The notes below the pieces were generated by a model. It was given only the letters and a program-made list of their open reading frames with translations, did not search any database and was not told the origin of the DNA. A program made the position numbers and the translations under genes. A DNA stretch of 64,000 bases from Chitinophagales bacterium (lineage in GTDB: Bacteria > Bacteroidota > Bacteroidia > Chitinophagales > UBA8649). The stretch spans positions 310,001 to 374,000 of the forward strand of contig JACJYS010000002.1 of NCBI GenBank assembly GCA_020635995.1, read 5' to 3'. This document shows positions 1-7,168 of the stretch, one piece after another; the first letter of the stretch is position 1; each line of letters begins with the position of its first letter.

Positions 1-192
1 TCATATCTGCTTAGAATTTATAACAGATGGGGCGAGTTAATTTATCAAGATGAAGGATACGGAGTAGCGTGGGATGGACTTTACAAAGCTAAACCACAGA
101 ATTTAGATGTATATTCATACTATATAGAAGCTACGCCATTAAACACTACTGAAGTGAAAATAGCCTCCGGAAATTTGACTTTAATTAGGTAA
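1..192 (+). CDS. C-terminal end of a T9SS / gliding-motility-associated surface protein (5' truncated by window)
   Basis: The open frame runs from the first base to a TAA at 190-192 and gives 63 residues. The stretch LRIYNRWGELIYQDEGYG followed by WDGLYK and a final SGNLTLIR matches the gliding-motility-associated C-terminal (CHU_C) domain, the signal that sends proteins through the type IX secretion system to the Bacteroidota cell surface. The same layout (YNRWGEMVH, WDGKFKG) ends the giant protein at 27712-33354, which supports the call. The N-terminal part lies outside the window, so the function of the passenger is unknown. Confidence 0.85.
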   Translation, partial: SYLLRIYNRWGELIYQDEGYGVAWDGLYKAKPQNLDVYSYYIEATPLNTTEVKIASGNLTLIR

Positions 193-214
193 TACCATTG
201 GATTAATAAGCAAA

Positions 215-250
215 GCCGAGATTGGACTATTATATATTTATTGAACCAAT
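215..250 (+). repeat. Copy 1 of a short dispersed intergenic repeat (core ATTGGACTATTATATAT)
   Basis: The 17-base core at 221-237 recurs at 27620-27640 in the same orientation and, with one change, in reverse orientation at 20768-20785. Flanking bases also agree in part (AGC upstream, AAT-GGTATA-like downstream). All three copies are intergenic. No gene or obvious promoter is associated with this copy, which lies just after the stop of the T9SS protein. Confidence 0.55.
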
Positions 251-294
251 TATAACTCCTTTCTTTCAAATCATTAGCTTATTAAAACTTAAGT

Positions 295-445
295 TTATCT
301 TTGCACCATGTCAATAAATAATATAAAAGATAAATTATCTAAATCAAAATCTATAGTTATAACCACCCACGTGAGCCCCGATGGTGATGCCATAGGAAGT
401 TCTTTGGGTTTATATCATTTTTTGAAATTAAAAGGACTGATATAA
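295..445 (+). pseudogene. Truncated duplicate of the 5' end of the DHH phosphoesterase gene
   Basis: Bases 295-436 match 4175-4316 with four mismatches in 142 positions. The match starts inside the promoter box (TATCTTTG at 296-303), covers the ATG at 308 and the first 43 codons, then stops abruptly; a chance TAA ends the frame at 445 after 45 residues. Three of the four differences are silent and one changes Ala13 to Ser, so the copies look like diverged functional alleles rather than a freely decaying duplicate. The promoter is retained, so a 45-residue peptide could still be made, but it lacks the DHH motif and most of the catalytic domain. Confidence 0.85.
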
Positions 446-464
446 AGAACTCTTAAAAACAAAA

Positions 465-1187
465 TCATTGCAAAACAAAATTAAAGCTAAAAGTAGATGT
501 TTCAAGTTGACCTAAGTTATTGTAGAATGTTTCTGTTTGGGCATTGAAAATGTTGTTACCATTTCGTTGGGCAGTAATTTCATTTTCTTGACCGTTGTCT
601 ATAAATGTAAATTTGACAATATTTGTCCCAATAAATTGAACACCACCTCTGTAGTAATAAGTATTTCCACCATTTTTTTCAATAATCTGAAAATTGTTGT
701 CGCCTTGTATGGATAAGTTGTAGGTGGCATTATAATTAGAATTAGATAATATATTTCCACTACTATCCGAAACAGTATAACTTGAGCTGCTTGTGCCTAA
801 ATAGTTGTTAACAGGCAAATTTATCTCTACTTGAAATACTGTATATTCTACAGTGTGGTTTGGTATGTTAAAATAAAAACTTGGTTGAGAAGAATTTGGA
901 GGCAAAGTAACTGTTAAAGTAACATTATTGCTATCAGAAAGAACTAAATCATAAATGCCCGCATTAAAATCAAGCACTTCAGTATTAGTTAAAGTGTATA
1001 AAACTGAATCAAAATATATGGTGGCGGAAGAATTGCCCGATTCTAAAATTAGGCTATAATAACCCGTAGAACCAACTAAAACTCCAGAAAATTCTGTTTT
1101 GGTTTTTGTTGGGTCAACATTGTTATTCTCTTTACCACATGCTGTGATAAAAAGTAACAAAATTAAGATGTAAAATATGTTTTTCAT
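465..1187 (-). CDS. Putative surface lipoprotein, unknown function
   Basis: The 240-residue product begins MKNIFYILILLLFITACGKE, a lipoprotein signal with lipobox ITAC, so the mature protein should be lipid-anchored. I chose the ATG at 1187 because the longer frame up to 1331 adds 48 residues that are not signal-like and overlaps the neighbouring gene. The rest is rich in Ser, Thr, Asn and Tyr with alternating hydrophobic residues, consistent with a secreted beta-sandwich protein. I recognise no family. It lies 61 bases downstream of the larger lipoprotein gene on the same strand and is probably co-transcribed with it inside the 437-4187 island. Confidence 0.7.
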   Translation of the reverse strand: MKNIFYILILLLFITACGKENNNVDPTKTKTEFSGVLVGSTGYYSLILESGNSSATIYFDSVLYTLTNTEVLDFNAGIYDLVLSDSNNVTLTVTLPPNSSQPSFYFNIPNHTVEYTVFQVEINLPVNNYLGTSSSSYTVSDSSGNILSNSNYNATYNLSIQGDNNFQIIEKNGGNTYYYRGGVQFIGTNIVKFTFIDNGQENEITAQRNGNNIFNAQTETFYNNLGQLETSTFSFNFVLQ

Positions 1188-1248
1188 AGTTTTAGTTTTA
1201 AAGTGTTGAATTAAAATTACTTGTTTATCTCTAACTAATCGTGTTAAT

Positions 1249-2943
1249 TTATAATTCAGAACCTCTTTTAATGAATAAATAACAATTATTATTATTACTT
1301 GAATTATCATAAGTTGTTCCGCTACAATCAACCTCAGTCATAGTATAGGTAATACTGTCACTAAAAAACTCTGTATCATATATATTATCAACGTAATATT
1401 GAGTAATTATATTTATCTGTCCTTCTTGGGTAGCTACAATATTATTCCCACAGTTGTTGTAACTTCTACTATAAGGTATATGCATTTCTAATACTTCATC
1501 TTGCAAATTATAGCTTATATTTCCAAAAGTATATTCGGCATATTGATTATCATGATAATGACTATTTAAGATAACTGTATTATCATTGTTAAATATAAAA
1601 CTAAAACTACCAAAGCCACATAATCCATCTATAGACCAATAATGGCTTAATAAATCAATACTAGTTGGGCTGATATTATCTTTTAACACCATAATTGGAA
1701 AACTCCCTTGTATTTGGTTTAAATCATCATTGTAAGTATAATTCAATTCGGTTTCTACATAATCTATAATTCCACTTGTGTTATTAATACTAAGAATTAA
1801 GTTTAAATTTCCATTACCTAAAGTGGCTTGGTCAATAGAAACGTTGCTATTGCCTACTGAAAAACTTAAGTTGTTAAATATGGTGCTATTAACAGCATCT
1901 ATACTTTCATTAGCATTATTTAAAGCTACATTATCTAATAAGCCCATATTTGAAAAAAATAAGGCATCATTTACAAATTCAATGGCATTATTAATTTTGT
2001 TAATTATAGTATTAAGTGAATTAAAACTTCCAAAGAAAAGATTAATAAAACTATTGGAACTGTTGTTATCTTGATTATCAATAGCCCTGTTACTATACTC
2101 AAAAGGTAAAGTAGATAGAGTGCCATCTGTTAGAATAATTTCTCCACTCGCTTTTTTTCCAAGTACAGAAATTATACCATCAATAATCATATTGTTTGTT
2201 TTCATATTTCTTTCTAAAATGGCACTTAGTACATTGTAGGTTTTATAGTATAAACCTGCTGCAGCTATCGCGGCAATCCACTTTGTAGTTGGCTCTGGGT
2301 CTAAAACAGCAATGGCGGTTGCAATACCTGCTAATAAAACTGCCTTTTCAAAATTAAGAATTAATTGTTTATCACTTAAATTGCTGTAATCTCCAGTAGT
2401 TTTACCTATTAATTCGGTAAAGTCTATTTCAAAAATTTCTGTAAATAGTTCTTGGTTTGCAATATAAAACTCGGCCAATTTAGTTTTTTCTTCTTCGGTA
2501 AAATCTGTATAATGTGTATTAAAATTTTGCAATGCATCATTAATGTAGGCAATTTGTGTAGGGTTTTCTAATTGGGTAGTTATTTGACTAAAACCATTAA
2601 AAAATGGAACTAAAGTTTCATTTGCACTTGTAACTAGTGCGGTTTTATTTATTTGATAATCAACAGCAAAATTATCTAAAGCTGGGATGATTAGGCGATT
2701 GGCACCTAATTTTATATCTTGAGGAACTAAGAAAGCAATTTCTTTTTCATTAGCTTTAACTACTTCTATTTCTTTATCACCTAGTGTGGCAATATAACTT
2801 TCCTGGTTTATATTATCTACTTCTATATGAACCAACTGGTAGGTATAAATTGTACCACCATTTATAATTTCATTACTTTGCTTATCTTTTTTGCATCCGG
2901 CAATAAGGATTAGTATGGTTAGTGTGTATAGTAATTTTTTCAT
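1249..2943 (-). CDS. Putative lipoprotein with internal hydrophobic segment, unknown function
   Basis: The 564-residue product begins MKKLLYTLTILILIAGCKKDK, a clear lipoprotein signal (lipobox IAGC); an upstream in-frame ATG would add nine residues in front of it and is rejected. Residues about 20-110 look like a small beta domain, about 150-250 are helical and contain two hydrophobic stretches (AVLLAGIATAIAVL and WIAAIAAAGLYY) that could be membrane or pore helices, and the C-terminal third is Asn/Ser-rich beta sequence with scattered Cys. I recognise no family. A candidate promoter (2991-2998) and a palindrome shared with the regulator gene (3022-3037) lie directly upstream. Confidence 0.7.
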   Translation of the reverse strand: MKKLLYTLTILILIAGCKKDKQSNEIINGGTIYTYQLVHIEVDNINQESYIATLGDKEIEVVKANEKEIAFLVPQDIKLGANRLIIPALDNFAVDYQINKTALVTSANETLVPFFNGFSQITTQLENPTQIAYINDALQNFNTHYTDFTEEEKTKLAEFYIANQELFTEIFEIDFTELIGKTTGDYSNLSDKQLILNFEKAVLLAGIATAIAVLDPEPTTKWIAAIAAAGLYYKTYNVLSAILERNMKTNNMIIDGIISVLGKKASGEIILTDGTLSTLPFEYSNRAIDNQDNNSSNSFINLFFGSFNSLNTIINKINNAIEFVNDALFFSNMGLLDNVALNNANESIDAVNSTIFNNLSFSVGNSNVSIDQATLGNGNLNLILSINNTSGIIDYVETELNYTYNDDLNQIQGSFPIMVLKDNISPTSIDLLSHYWSIDGLCGFGSFSFIFNNDNTVILNSHYHDNQYAEYTFGNISYNLQDEVLEMHIPYSRSYNNCGNNIVATQEGQINIITQYYVDNIYDTEFFSDSITYTMTEVDCSGTTYDNSSNNNNCYLFIKRGSEL

Positions 2944-2990
2944 AATAATACCCGTTGTGCATTTAGTCATAAATCTAAATTTTATACCCT

Positions 2991-2998
2991 CAAATCTA
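2991..2998 (-). promoter_or_regulatory. Candidate -7 box TAGATTTG for the island lipoprotein genes
   Basis: Read on the minus strand this is TAGATTTG, matching the Bacteroidota -7 consensus TAnnTTTG. It predicts a transcript start near 2984, about 40 bases before the ATG at 2943. No good -33 TTTG is present at the usual spacing, which fits a promoter that needs an activator; the palindrome at 3022-3037 is centred about 45 bases upstream of the predicted start. Confidence 0.45.
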
Positions 2999-3021
2999 AC
3001 CCTACAAATTGAAATATTTAA

Positions 3022-3037
3022 TACCTACAATTAGGTA
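3022..3037. promoter_or_regulatory. Candidate LuxR-type operator, TACCTA-N4-TAGGTA (copy 1)
   Basis: The perfect palindrome TACCTACAATTAGGTA lies between the regulator gene and the lipoprotein gene. An identical arm pair with the same 4-base spacer occurs at 3889-3904 upstream of the regulator itself. Read as two heptamers separated by two bases it has the 7-2-7 layout of NarL-family binding sites (TACYNMT-like half sites). It sits at roughly -45 relative to the predicted lipoprotein promoter. Confidence 0.5.
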
Positions 3038-3056
3038 ATTTATTTATACTATAATT

Positions 3057-3797
3057 TTATATAATTCCATTAATATTGCAAAAATCCAGTAATTCTAATA
3101 CTGTTTTGCAATTGCTTTTTTTAAGAATATTTTTGCGATGCGTATTTACAGTATGCTTTGATATAAATAAATTTTGTGCAATGAACTCAGAGGTTTTATT
3201 TTGAAAAACTAATCGTATAATCTCAAGTTCTCTGGAAGTAAAAAAATCAATAAATTCTGTGTAGATTGTTTTTTTAAAATCCTCTAAATAAATAGCAGGT
3301 GTATTTAAATCCCATTTCACATAATTTGTTTTAATCAAATCAGTTACATCACTTACTATGGATAGGTTGCTAATAATATTCCCTTGTTCGCTAAACTCAA
3401 ATATGGTTGATTGTCTTAATATTTTAATATAATCACCATTTTTTTTTCTAAAACGATATATAATACTATGCGAAGTGTTGTCTTGATTAAAATTATTGTT
3501 TTCTATAGCATGTTTTATAACACCATTTGAAACTCTTAAAACAATTTCTCTATCTTCAGGATGACCACCATCTAATATAGTTTGTAATTCAAATTCTTCT
3601 TTTTCATACCCAAAAATTTCTTTAATCCTTTTTTGATAAGCCACCCTCCCTTCTTGCCAATTTATTATATATAAGCATTGGTTTAGGTTTAAAGGAATTT
3701 TATCAAGAAAATTTACATCATGTTTAATGTATTTTAATTCACTTAGTTGTGTTTTACTAAAATGAATAATTTTATCAACCAATTTAGTGCTTTTCAT
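3057..3797 (-). CDS. PAS domain / LuxR-type transcriptional regulator
   Basis: The 246-residue protein has a PAS-like sensor region (about residues 35-155, with VAYQKRIKEIFGYEKEEF and a PAC-like YRFRKKNGDYIKILRQS) and a C-terminal LuxR/NarL helix-turn-helix (about 180-240: FTSRELEIIRLVFQNKTSE then ISKHTVNTHRKNILKKS). There is no receiver domain, so the signal is presumably sensed directly through PAS. This architecture is common among orphan regulators in Bacteroidota. Its position next to two lipoprotein genes and the matching palindromes at 3022 and 3889 suggest that it controls both itself and them; that is inference. Confidence 0.85.
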   Translation of the reverse strand: MKSTKLVDKIIHFSKTQLSELKYIKHDVNFLDKIPLNLNQCLYIINWQEGRVAYQKRIKEIFGYEKEEFELQTILDGGHPEDREIVLRVSNGVIKHAIENNNFNQDNTSHSIIYRFRKKNGDYIKILRQSTIFEFSEQGNIISNLSIVSDVTDLIKTNYVKWDLNTPAIYLEDFKKTIYTEFIDFFTSRELEIIRLVFQNKTSEFIAQNLFISKHTVNTHRKNILKKSNCKTVLELLDFCNINGII

Positions 3798-4174
3798 GCT
3801 AAACTATTGAAATTTATTTTAAAAAGAATTAGTGAATTTAACAATTTTAATATCTATTGACTCTTTATTTTCTATTTTTTAAAAAATATACCTAATGATA
3901 GGTACTTTAATCTTGGGTTAGAAATGAAAATGAATCATCTTTCTTTCTATACAGTCGGATTAAATATTGATTTGTCAGTAACTTCACAATTGGGAACTCA
4001 GAACAGAGGCTAACATACCAAATATCTTATAACGAAAATAACTCTTACGCCCCCCAATTTTCTCTATCCAAACTTCTGTACTGAATGGCTTCTATTATAC
4101 GTTCATTCATAAAACTTGATTTTGGTAGCGAATAACAAGATTCTTCACTCCGCTAATAATGACAAGCAGAAACA
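3798..4174. other. 377-base intergenic stretch between regulator gene and DHH gene
   Basis: This AT-rich stretch holds the palindrome at 3889-3904 and no convincing gene. An in-frame extension of the DHH gene back to 4116 exists but is not coding-like. Bases up to 4174 have no counterpart upstream of the truncated copy at 295, so the right edge of the island lies at about 4174/4175. Confidence 0.6.
3889..3904. promoter_or_regulatory. Candidate LuxR-type operator, TACCTA-N4-TAGGTA (copy 2)
   Basis: The perfect palindrome TACCTAATGATAGGTA is 92 bases upstream of the regulator start codon at 3797. It has the same arms and spacing as the site at 3022-3037, suggesting autoregulation by the PAS-LuxR protein. 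I found no clear TAnnTTTG box between it and the gene. Confidence 0.5.
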
Positions 4175-4175
4175 T

Positions 4176-4183
4176 TATCTTTG
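4176..4183 (+). promoter_or_regulatory. -7 promoter box TATCTTTG of the DHH gene
   Basis: This matches TAnnTTTG and lies only four bases before the ATG at 4188. If transcription starts seven bases after the box, the message would be leaderless or nearly so. The same box is kept in the truncated copy at 296-303. Confidence 0.55.
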
Positions 4184-4187
4184 CACC

Positions 4188-5171
4188 ATGTCAATAAATA
4201 ATATAAAAGATAAATTATCTAAGGCAAAATCTATAGTTATAACCACCCACGTTAGCCCAGATGGTGATGCCATAGGAAGTTCTTTGGGTTTATATCATTT
4301 TTTGAAATTAAAAGGAATAAAATCTACCGTTGTTGTTCCTAATGCTTTCCCTAATTTTTTAAAATGGCTACCCGATTCTGATAAAATTGTAATTTTTGAG
4401 GAAGATGAAAATGGCAAAACACTTATACAAAATGCCGACATTCTTTTCTGTTTAGATTATAACGAACCGCACAGAACAGCTAAAATGGAAGAAGCTATAA
4501 ATAAAAGTACTACCTACAAAATTTTAATAGACCACCACATTGGAAAACCTACGTGGCAAAACATAAATTTAAGCGTGGTAGGTGCCAGTTCTACTTGCGA
4601 GTTGGTTTTTGATTTTATTCAAAATTATGATAAATCAAACTTTTTAAACGAAGATATTGCGTACTGTTTATATACTGGTATATTAACCGATACCGGAAAT
4701 TTTCAATTTTCATCAACTACGCCTAAAGTGCATAATCAAGCGGCACAGCTTATGCAAGCAGGTGTGCAACCCGATATAGTACACAACCACATAAATAACA
4801 GCTTTAATTTAAGCCGACTTCAATTTTTTGGCTATGCTATTTCTGAAAAAATGAAAATTGTAGCCGATAAAAAATTGGCGTACATAATATTAAGTCAAGA
4901 AGATATTTATCGTTTTAATATACAAACCGGTGGTACTGAGGGCTTAGTTAACGAACCCATGAAAATAAATGACATAGAAGTATCGGTATTATTTAAAGAA
5001 GATGCAGATAAGGTTAAACTTTCATTTAGGTCAAAAGGCGATATAGATGTAAGCACTTTTGCCCGAACTTATTTTAGTGGCGGAGGACACAAAAATGCAG
5101 CAGGAGGAGTTTCTTTTCTTAATTTAGAAGAAACTGAGGATAAATTTTTAAAAGATTTAATTCATTTTTAA
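4188..5171 (+). CDS. nrnA: DHH-family phosphoesterase (NrnA-type oligoribonuclease / pAp phosphatase)
   Basis: The 327-residue cytoplasmic protein has the DHH-subfamily-1 layout: TTHVSPDGDAIGSSLG at residues 19-34 (metal ligands His21, Asp25, Asp27), the signature LIDHHIG near residue 114, and a DHHA1 domain ending in GGGHKNAAGG near residue 300. Proteins of this type degrade short RNA oligomers and dephosphorylate 3'-phosphoadenosine 5'-phosphate. I start at 4188 because the promoter box ends at 4183, the truncated copy at 295-445 shares this start, and the 24 residues added by the upstream start look non-coding. Length is normal for the family. Confidence 0.85.
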   Translation: MSINNIKDKLSKAKSIVITTHVSPDGDAIGSSLGLYHFLKLKGIKSTVVVPNAFPNFLKWLPDSDKIVIFEEDENGKTLIQNADILFCLDYNEPHRTAKMEEAINKSTTYKILIDHHIGKPTWQNINLSVVGASSTCELVFDFIQNYDKSNFLNEDIAYCLYTGILTDTGNFQFSSTTPKVHNQAAQLMQAGVQPDIVHNHINNSFNLSRLQFFGYAISEKMKIVADKKLAYIILSQEDIYRFNIQTGGTEGLVNEPMKINDIEVSVLFKEDADKVKLSFRSKGDIDVSTFARTYFSGGGHKNAAGGVSFLNLEETEDKFLKDLIHF

Positions 5172-5213
5172 CAATACTTAAAAACTATCTGCTCTTTTTG
5201 ATTAGCATATACT

Positions 5214-5221
5214 TATATTTG
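5214..5221 (+). promoter_or_regulatory. -7 promoter box TATATTTG upstream of the FKBP lipoprotein gene
   Basis: The box matches TAnnTTTG (followed by C) and predicts a start near 5228, a leader of about 25 bases before the ATG at 5253. A TTTG upstream at 5197-5200 is closer than the usual -33 spacing. Confidence 0.5.
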
Positions 5222-5252
5222 CAACTCTTATTAAAATAAATTAAAACTAAAA

Positions 5253-5954
5253 ATGAAAAAACAATCAATTTTATTAGTGTTAGTTGTATTAATTAACGCT
5301 ATATTTTTTACTTCTTGCAAAGAAAGTAATAGCAAAAGTAACTCTGGCGAAGTAACTTTAAGCAACGAAACAGACAGCTTAAGCTACGCATTAGGTGTAA
5401 ACATAGGCGAAAACGCAAAACGTGGTGGATTTGAAACCATTAACTATGAAGCTTTTGCTAAAGGTATGGAAGGTGTATATAGCGACAATGCTATAATGAC
5501 AGCAGAAGTGGCCGGCACGTATATAAACGAAGTGATGATGGCAAAAGAAAGTGCTAAAGCACAAGTAGCTAAAGGTGAAGGAGAAAAATTCTTAGCTGAA
5601 AATGCTAAAAAAGCAGGTGTTGTTACTACTCCAAGTGGTTTGCAATACGAAGTAATTAAAGAAGGTACAGGAGCTACCCCAACAGCCGAAGACGTAGTAA
5701 CCGTACACTACCACGGTACTTTAACAGACGGAACTGTATTTGACAGCTCTGTAGAAAGAGGCGAACCGGCTACATTCCCATTAAACCAAGTAATAGCAGG
5801 CTGGACAGAAGGCTTACAATTAATGAAAGAAGGTGCTAAATATCGTTTTTATATTCCTTCAAACTTAGCTTATGGCGATAGAGCTATGGGAGATGTAATT
5901 AAACCGGGTTCTACTTTAATTTTTGATGTAGAATTATTGAAAGTAGGAGAATAG
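5253..5954 (+). CDS. FKBP-type peptidyl-prolyl cis-trans isomerase lipoprotein
   Basis: The 233-residue protein starts with MKKQSILLVLVVLINAIFFTSC, a lipoprotein signal. Residues about 40-125 form a helical FkpA/FklB-type dimerisation domain (NETDSLSYALGVNIGENAKR), and residues about 130-232 are an FKBP fold with GLQYEVIKEGTG, VTVHYHGTLTDGTVFDSS, and the C-terminal PGSTLIFDVELLKV. It probably assists folding of envelope proteins in the periplasm. The next gene also carries an FKBP domain, with nearly the same sequence (FDSS.QRGEP, GWTEGLQLMKEG), so the two FKBP domains may be related by duplication. Confidence 0.92.
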   Translation: MKKQSILLVLVVLINAIFFTSCKESNSKSNSGEVTLSNETDSLSYALGVNIGENAKRGGFETINYEAFAKGMEGVYSDNAIMTAEVAGTYINEVMMAKESAKAQVAKGEGEKFLAENAKKAGVVTTPSGLQYEVIKEGTGATPTAEDVVTVHYHGTLTDGTVFDSSVERGEPATFPLNQVIAGWTEGLQLMKEGAKYRFYIPSNLAYGDRAMGDVIKPGSTLIFDVELLKVGE

Positions 5955-6041
5955 ATATTAGAATTGAGTATTGAGATTCTCACAGATTTATAACTGGCAC
6001 AGTTTTCTCTTTACATCTAAAATCTAAATAAAATTAAACTT

Positions 6042-7076
6042 ATGAATTATTTTAAAACCTTAAGCTTGCTAATAGTGCTTACTATAAGTAGCGTAGCTAT
6101 GGCTAGCGGCAATAAAAAAGATGCAAATATGTATGCAGAAATAACCACCAATAGAGGTGTAATTAAAGTAAAATTATTTTTTAAAGAAACGCCAATGACA
6201 GTTGCTAATTTTGTGGCACTGGCAGAAGGAAAAATGAAAAATGAAGCTAAAGAATTAGGTGTTCCTTATTATGACGGCACTAAATTTCATAGAGTGATAA
6301 GCAAGGCTCAAGGTAGCCCACAAGATTTTATGATACAAGGTGGCGACCCACAGGGAACCGGAATGGGTGGCCCGGGCTATCAATTCCCTGATGAAATAGT
6401 AGATAGCTTAAAACATGATAAACCGGGAATTTTATCTATGGCAAACGCAGGAGCTGGAACAAATGGAAGTCAGTTTTTTATAACTATAGTACCTACACCT
6501 TGGCTTGACGGCAAACACACTGTTTTTGGCGAAGTGGTAGAAGGGCAAGATATAGTTAATACAACTTTGCAAGGCGATGAAATTAAAAGCATTAAAATAA
6601 TACGCGAAGGAAAAGAAGCTGAGAAATTTGATGCTCCTACAGTTTTTGAAGAAGCTAAAGTAGCTTTAGTAAAAGCACAGGAAGAAAAAGCCAAAAAAGA
6701 AGCAGAAGCCTACATTAACTTTGTTAAGCAAAATTATCCTAACGCTAAGCAAACAGCAAGCGGTTTGTACTACGTAATAACAGAAGAAGGCGAAGGTGCT
6801 AAACCTTTTGCAACAAGTAAAGTGAAAGTACATTATGAAGGCAAACTTATGGACGGAACTATTTTTGACAGTTCTATACAGAGAGGCGAGCCGATAACTT
6901 TTGGTTTAAACCAAGTAATACCAGGCTGGACAGAAGGACTGCAACTAATGAAAGAAGGTGGCAAAGCTACTTTAATTATACCTTACAAATTAGCTTATGG
7001 CGAAATGGGAAGACCACCGGTTATTCCTGCTAAAGCTAACTTAATTTTTGATGTTGAACTTTTAGAAGTTCAGTAA
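6042..7076 (+). CDS. Fused cyclophilin-FKBP peptidyl-prolyl isomerase (dual immunophilin), exported
   Basis: The 344-residue protein has a signal peptide (MNYFKTLSLLIVLTISSVAMASG), a cyclophilin domain at about residues 30-190 (FHRVISKAQG, MIQGGDPQGTGMGGPGYQF, NGSQFFITIVPTPWLDGKH), a charged helical linker (about 200-230), and a complete FKBP domain at about 235-344 (GLYYVITEEGEG, VHYEGKLMDGTIFDSS, AKANLIFDVELLEV). Joining the two unrelated isomerase families in one chain is known from some Bacteroidota and from Toxoplasma (dual-family immunophilins). It follows the FKBP lipoprotein gene by 87 bases on the same strand and is followed by a strong terminator. Confidence 0.92.
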   Translation: MNYFKTLSLLIVLTISSVAMASGNKKDANMYAEITTNRGVIKVKLFFKETPMTVANFVALAEGKMKNEAKELGVPYYDGTKFHRVISKAQGSPQDFMIQGGDPQGTGMGGPGYQFPDEIVDSLKHDKPGILSMANAGAGTNGSQFFITIVPTPWLDGKHTVFGEVVEGQDIVNTTLQGDEIKSIKIIREGKEAEKFDAPTVFEEAKVALVKAQEEKAKKEAEAYINFVKQNYPNAKQTASGLYYVITEEGEGAKPFATSKVKVHYEGKLMDGTIFDSSIQRGEPITFGLNQVIPGWTEGLQLMKEGGKATLIIPYKLAYGEMGRPPVIPAKANLIFDVELLEVQ

Positions 7077-7092
7077 GAAAAAAATTAGCAAC

Positions 7093-7124
7093 AAAAAAAT
7101 CCGAGCAAAAGCTCGGATTTTTTG
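7093..7124 (+). terminator. Rho-independent terminator after the dual immunophilin gene
   Basis: AAATCCGAGC, loop AAAA, GCTCGGATTT flanked by A-run and T-run gives a long perfect stem with a T tract, starting about 17 bases after the stop codon at 7076. The A-rich left side means it could also work for the leftward gene at 7169-8122. Confidence 0.9.
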
Positions 7125-7168
7125 TTTTATTCAATGCCTGTTCGTATAAATATTAATAGAACTCAGGT

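Noticed and set aside
1188..1331. 48-residue extension of the smaller island lipoprotein
   Set aside because: It would bury the lipoprotein signal and overlap the neighbouring gene.
4116..4187. N-terminal extension of the DHH protein
   Set aside because: The promoter box lies at 4176-4183 and the truncated copy shares only the sequence from 4175 onward.
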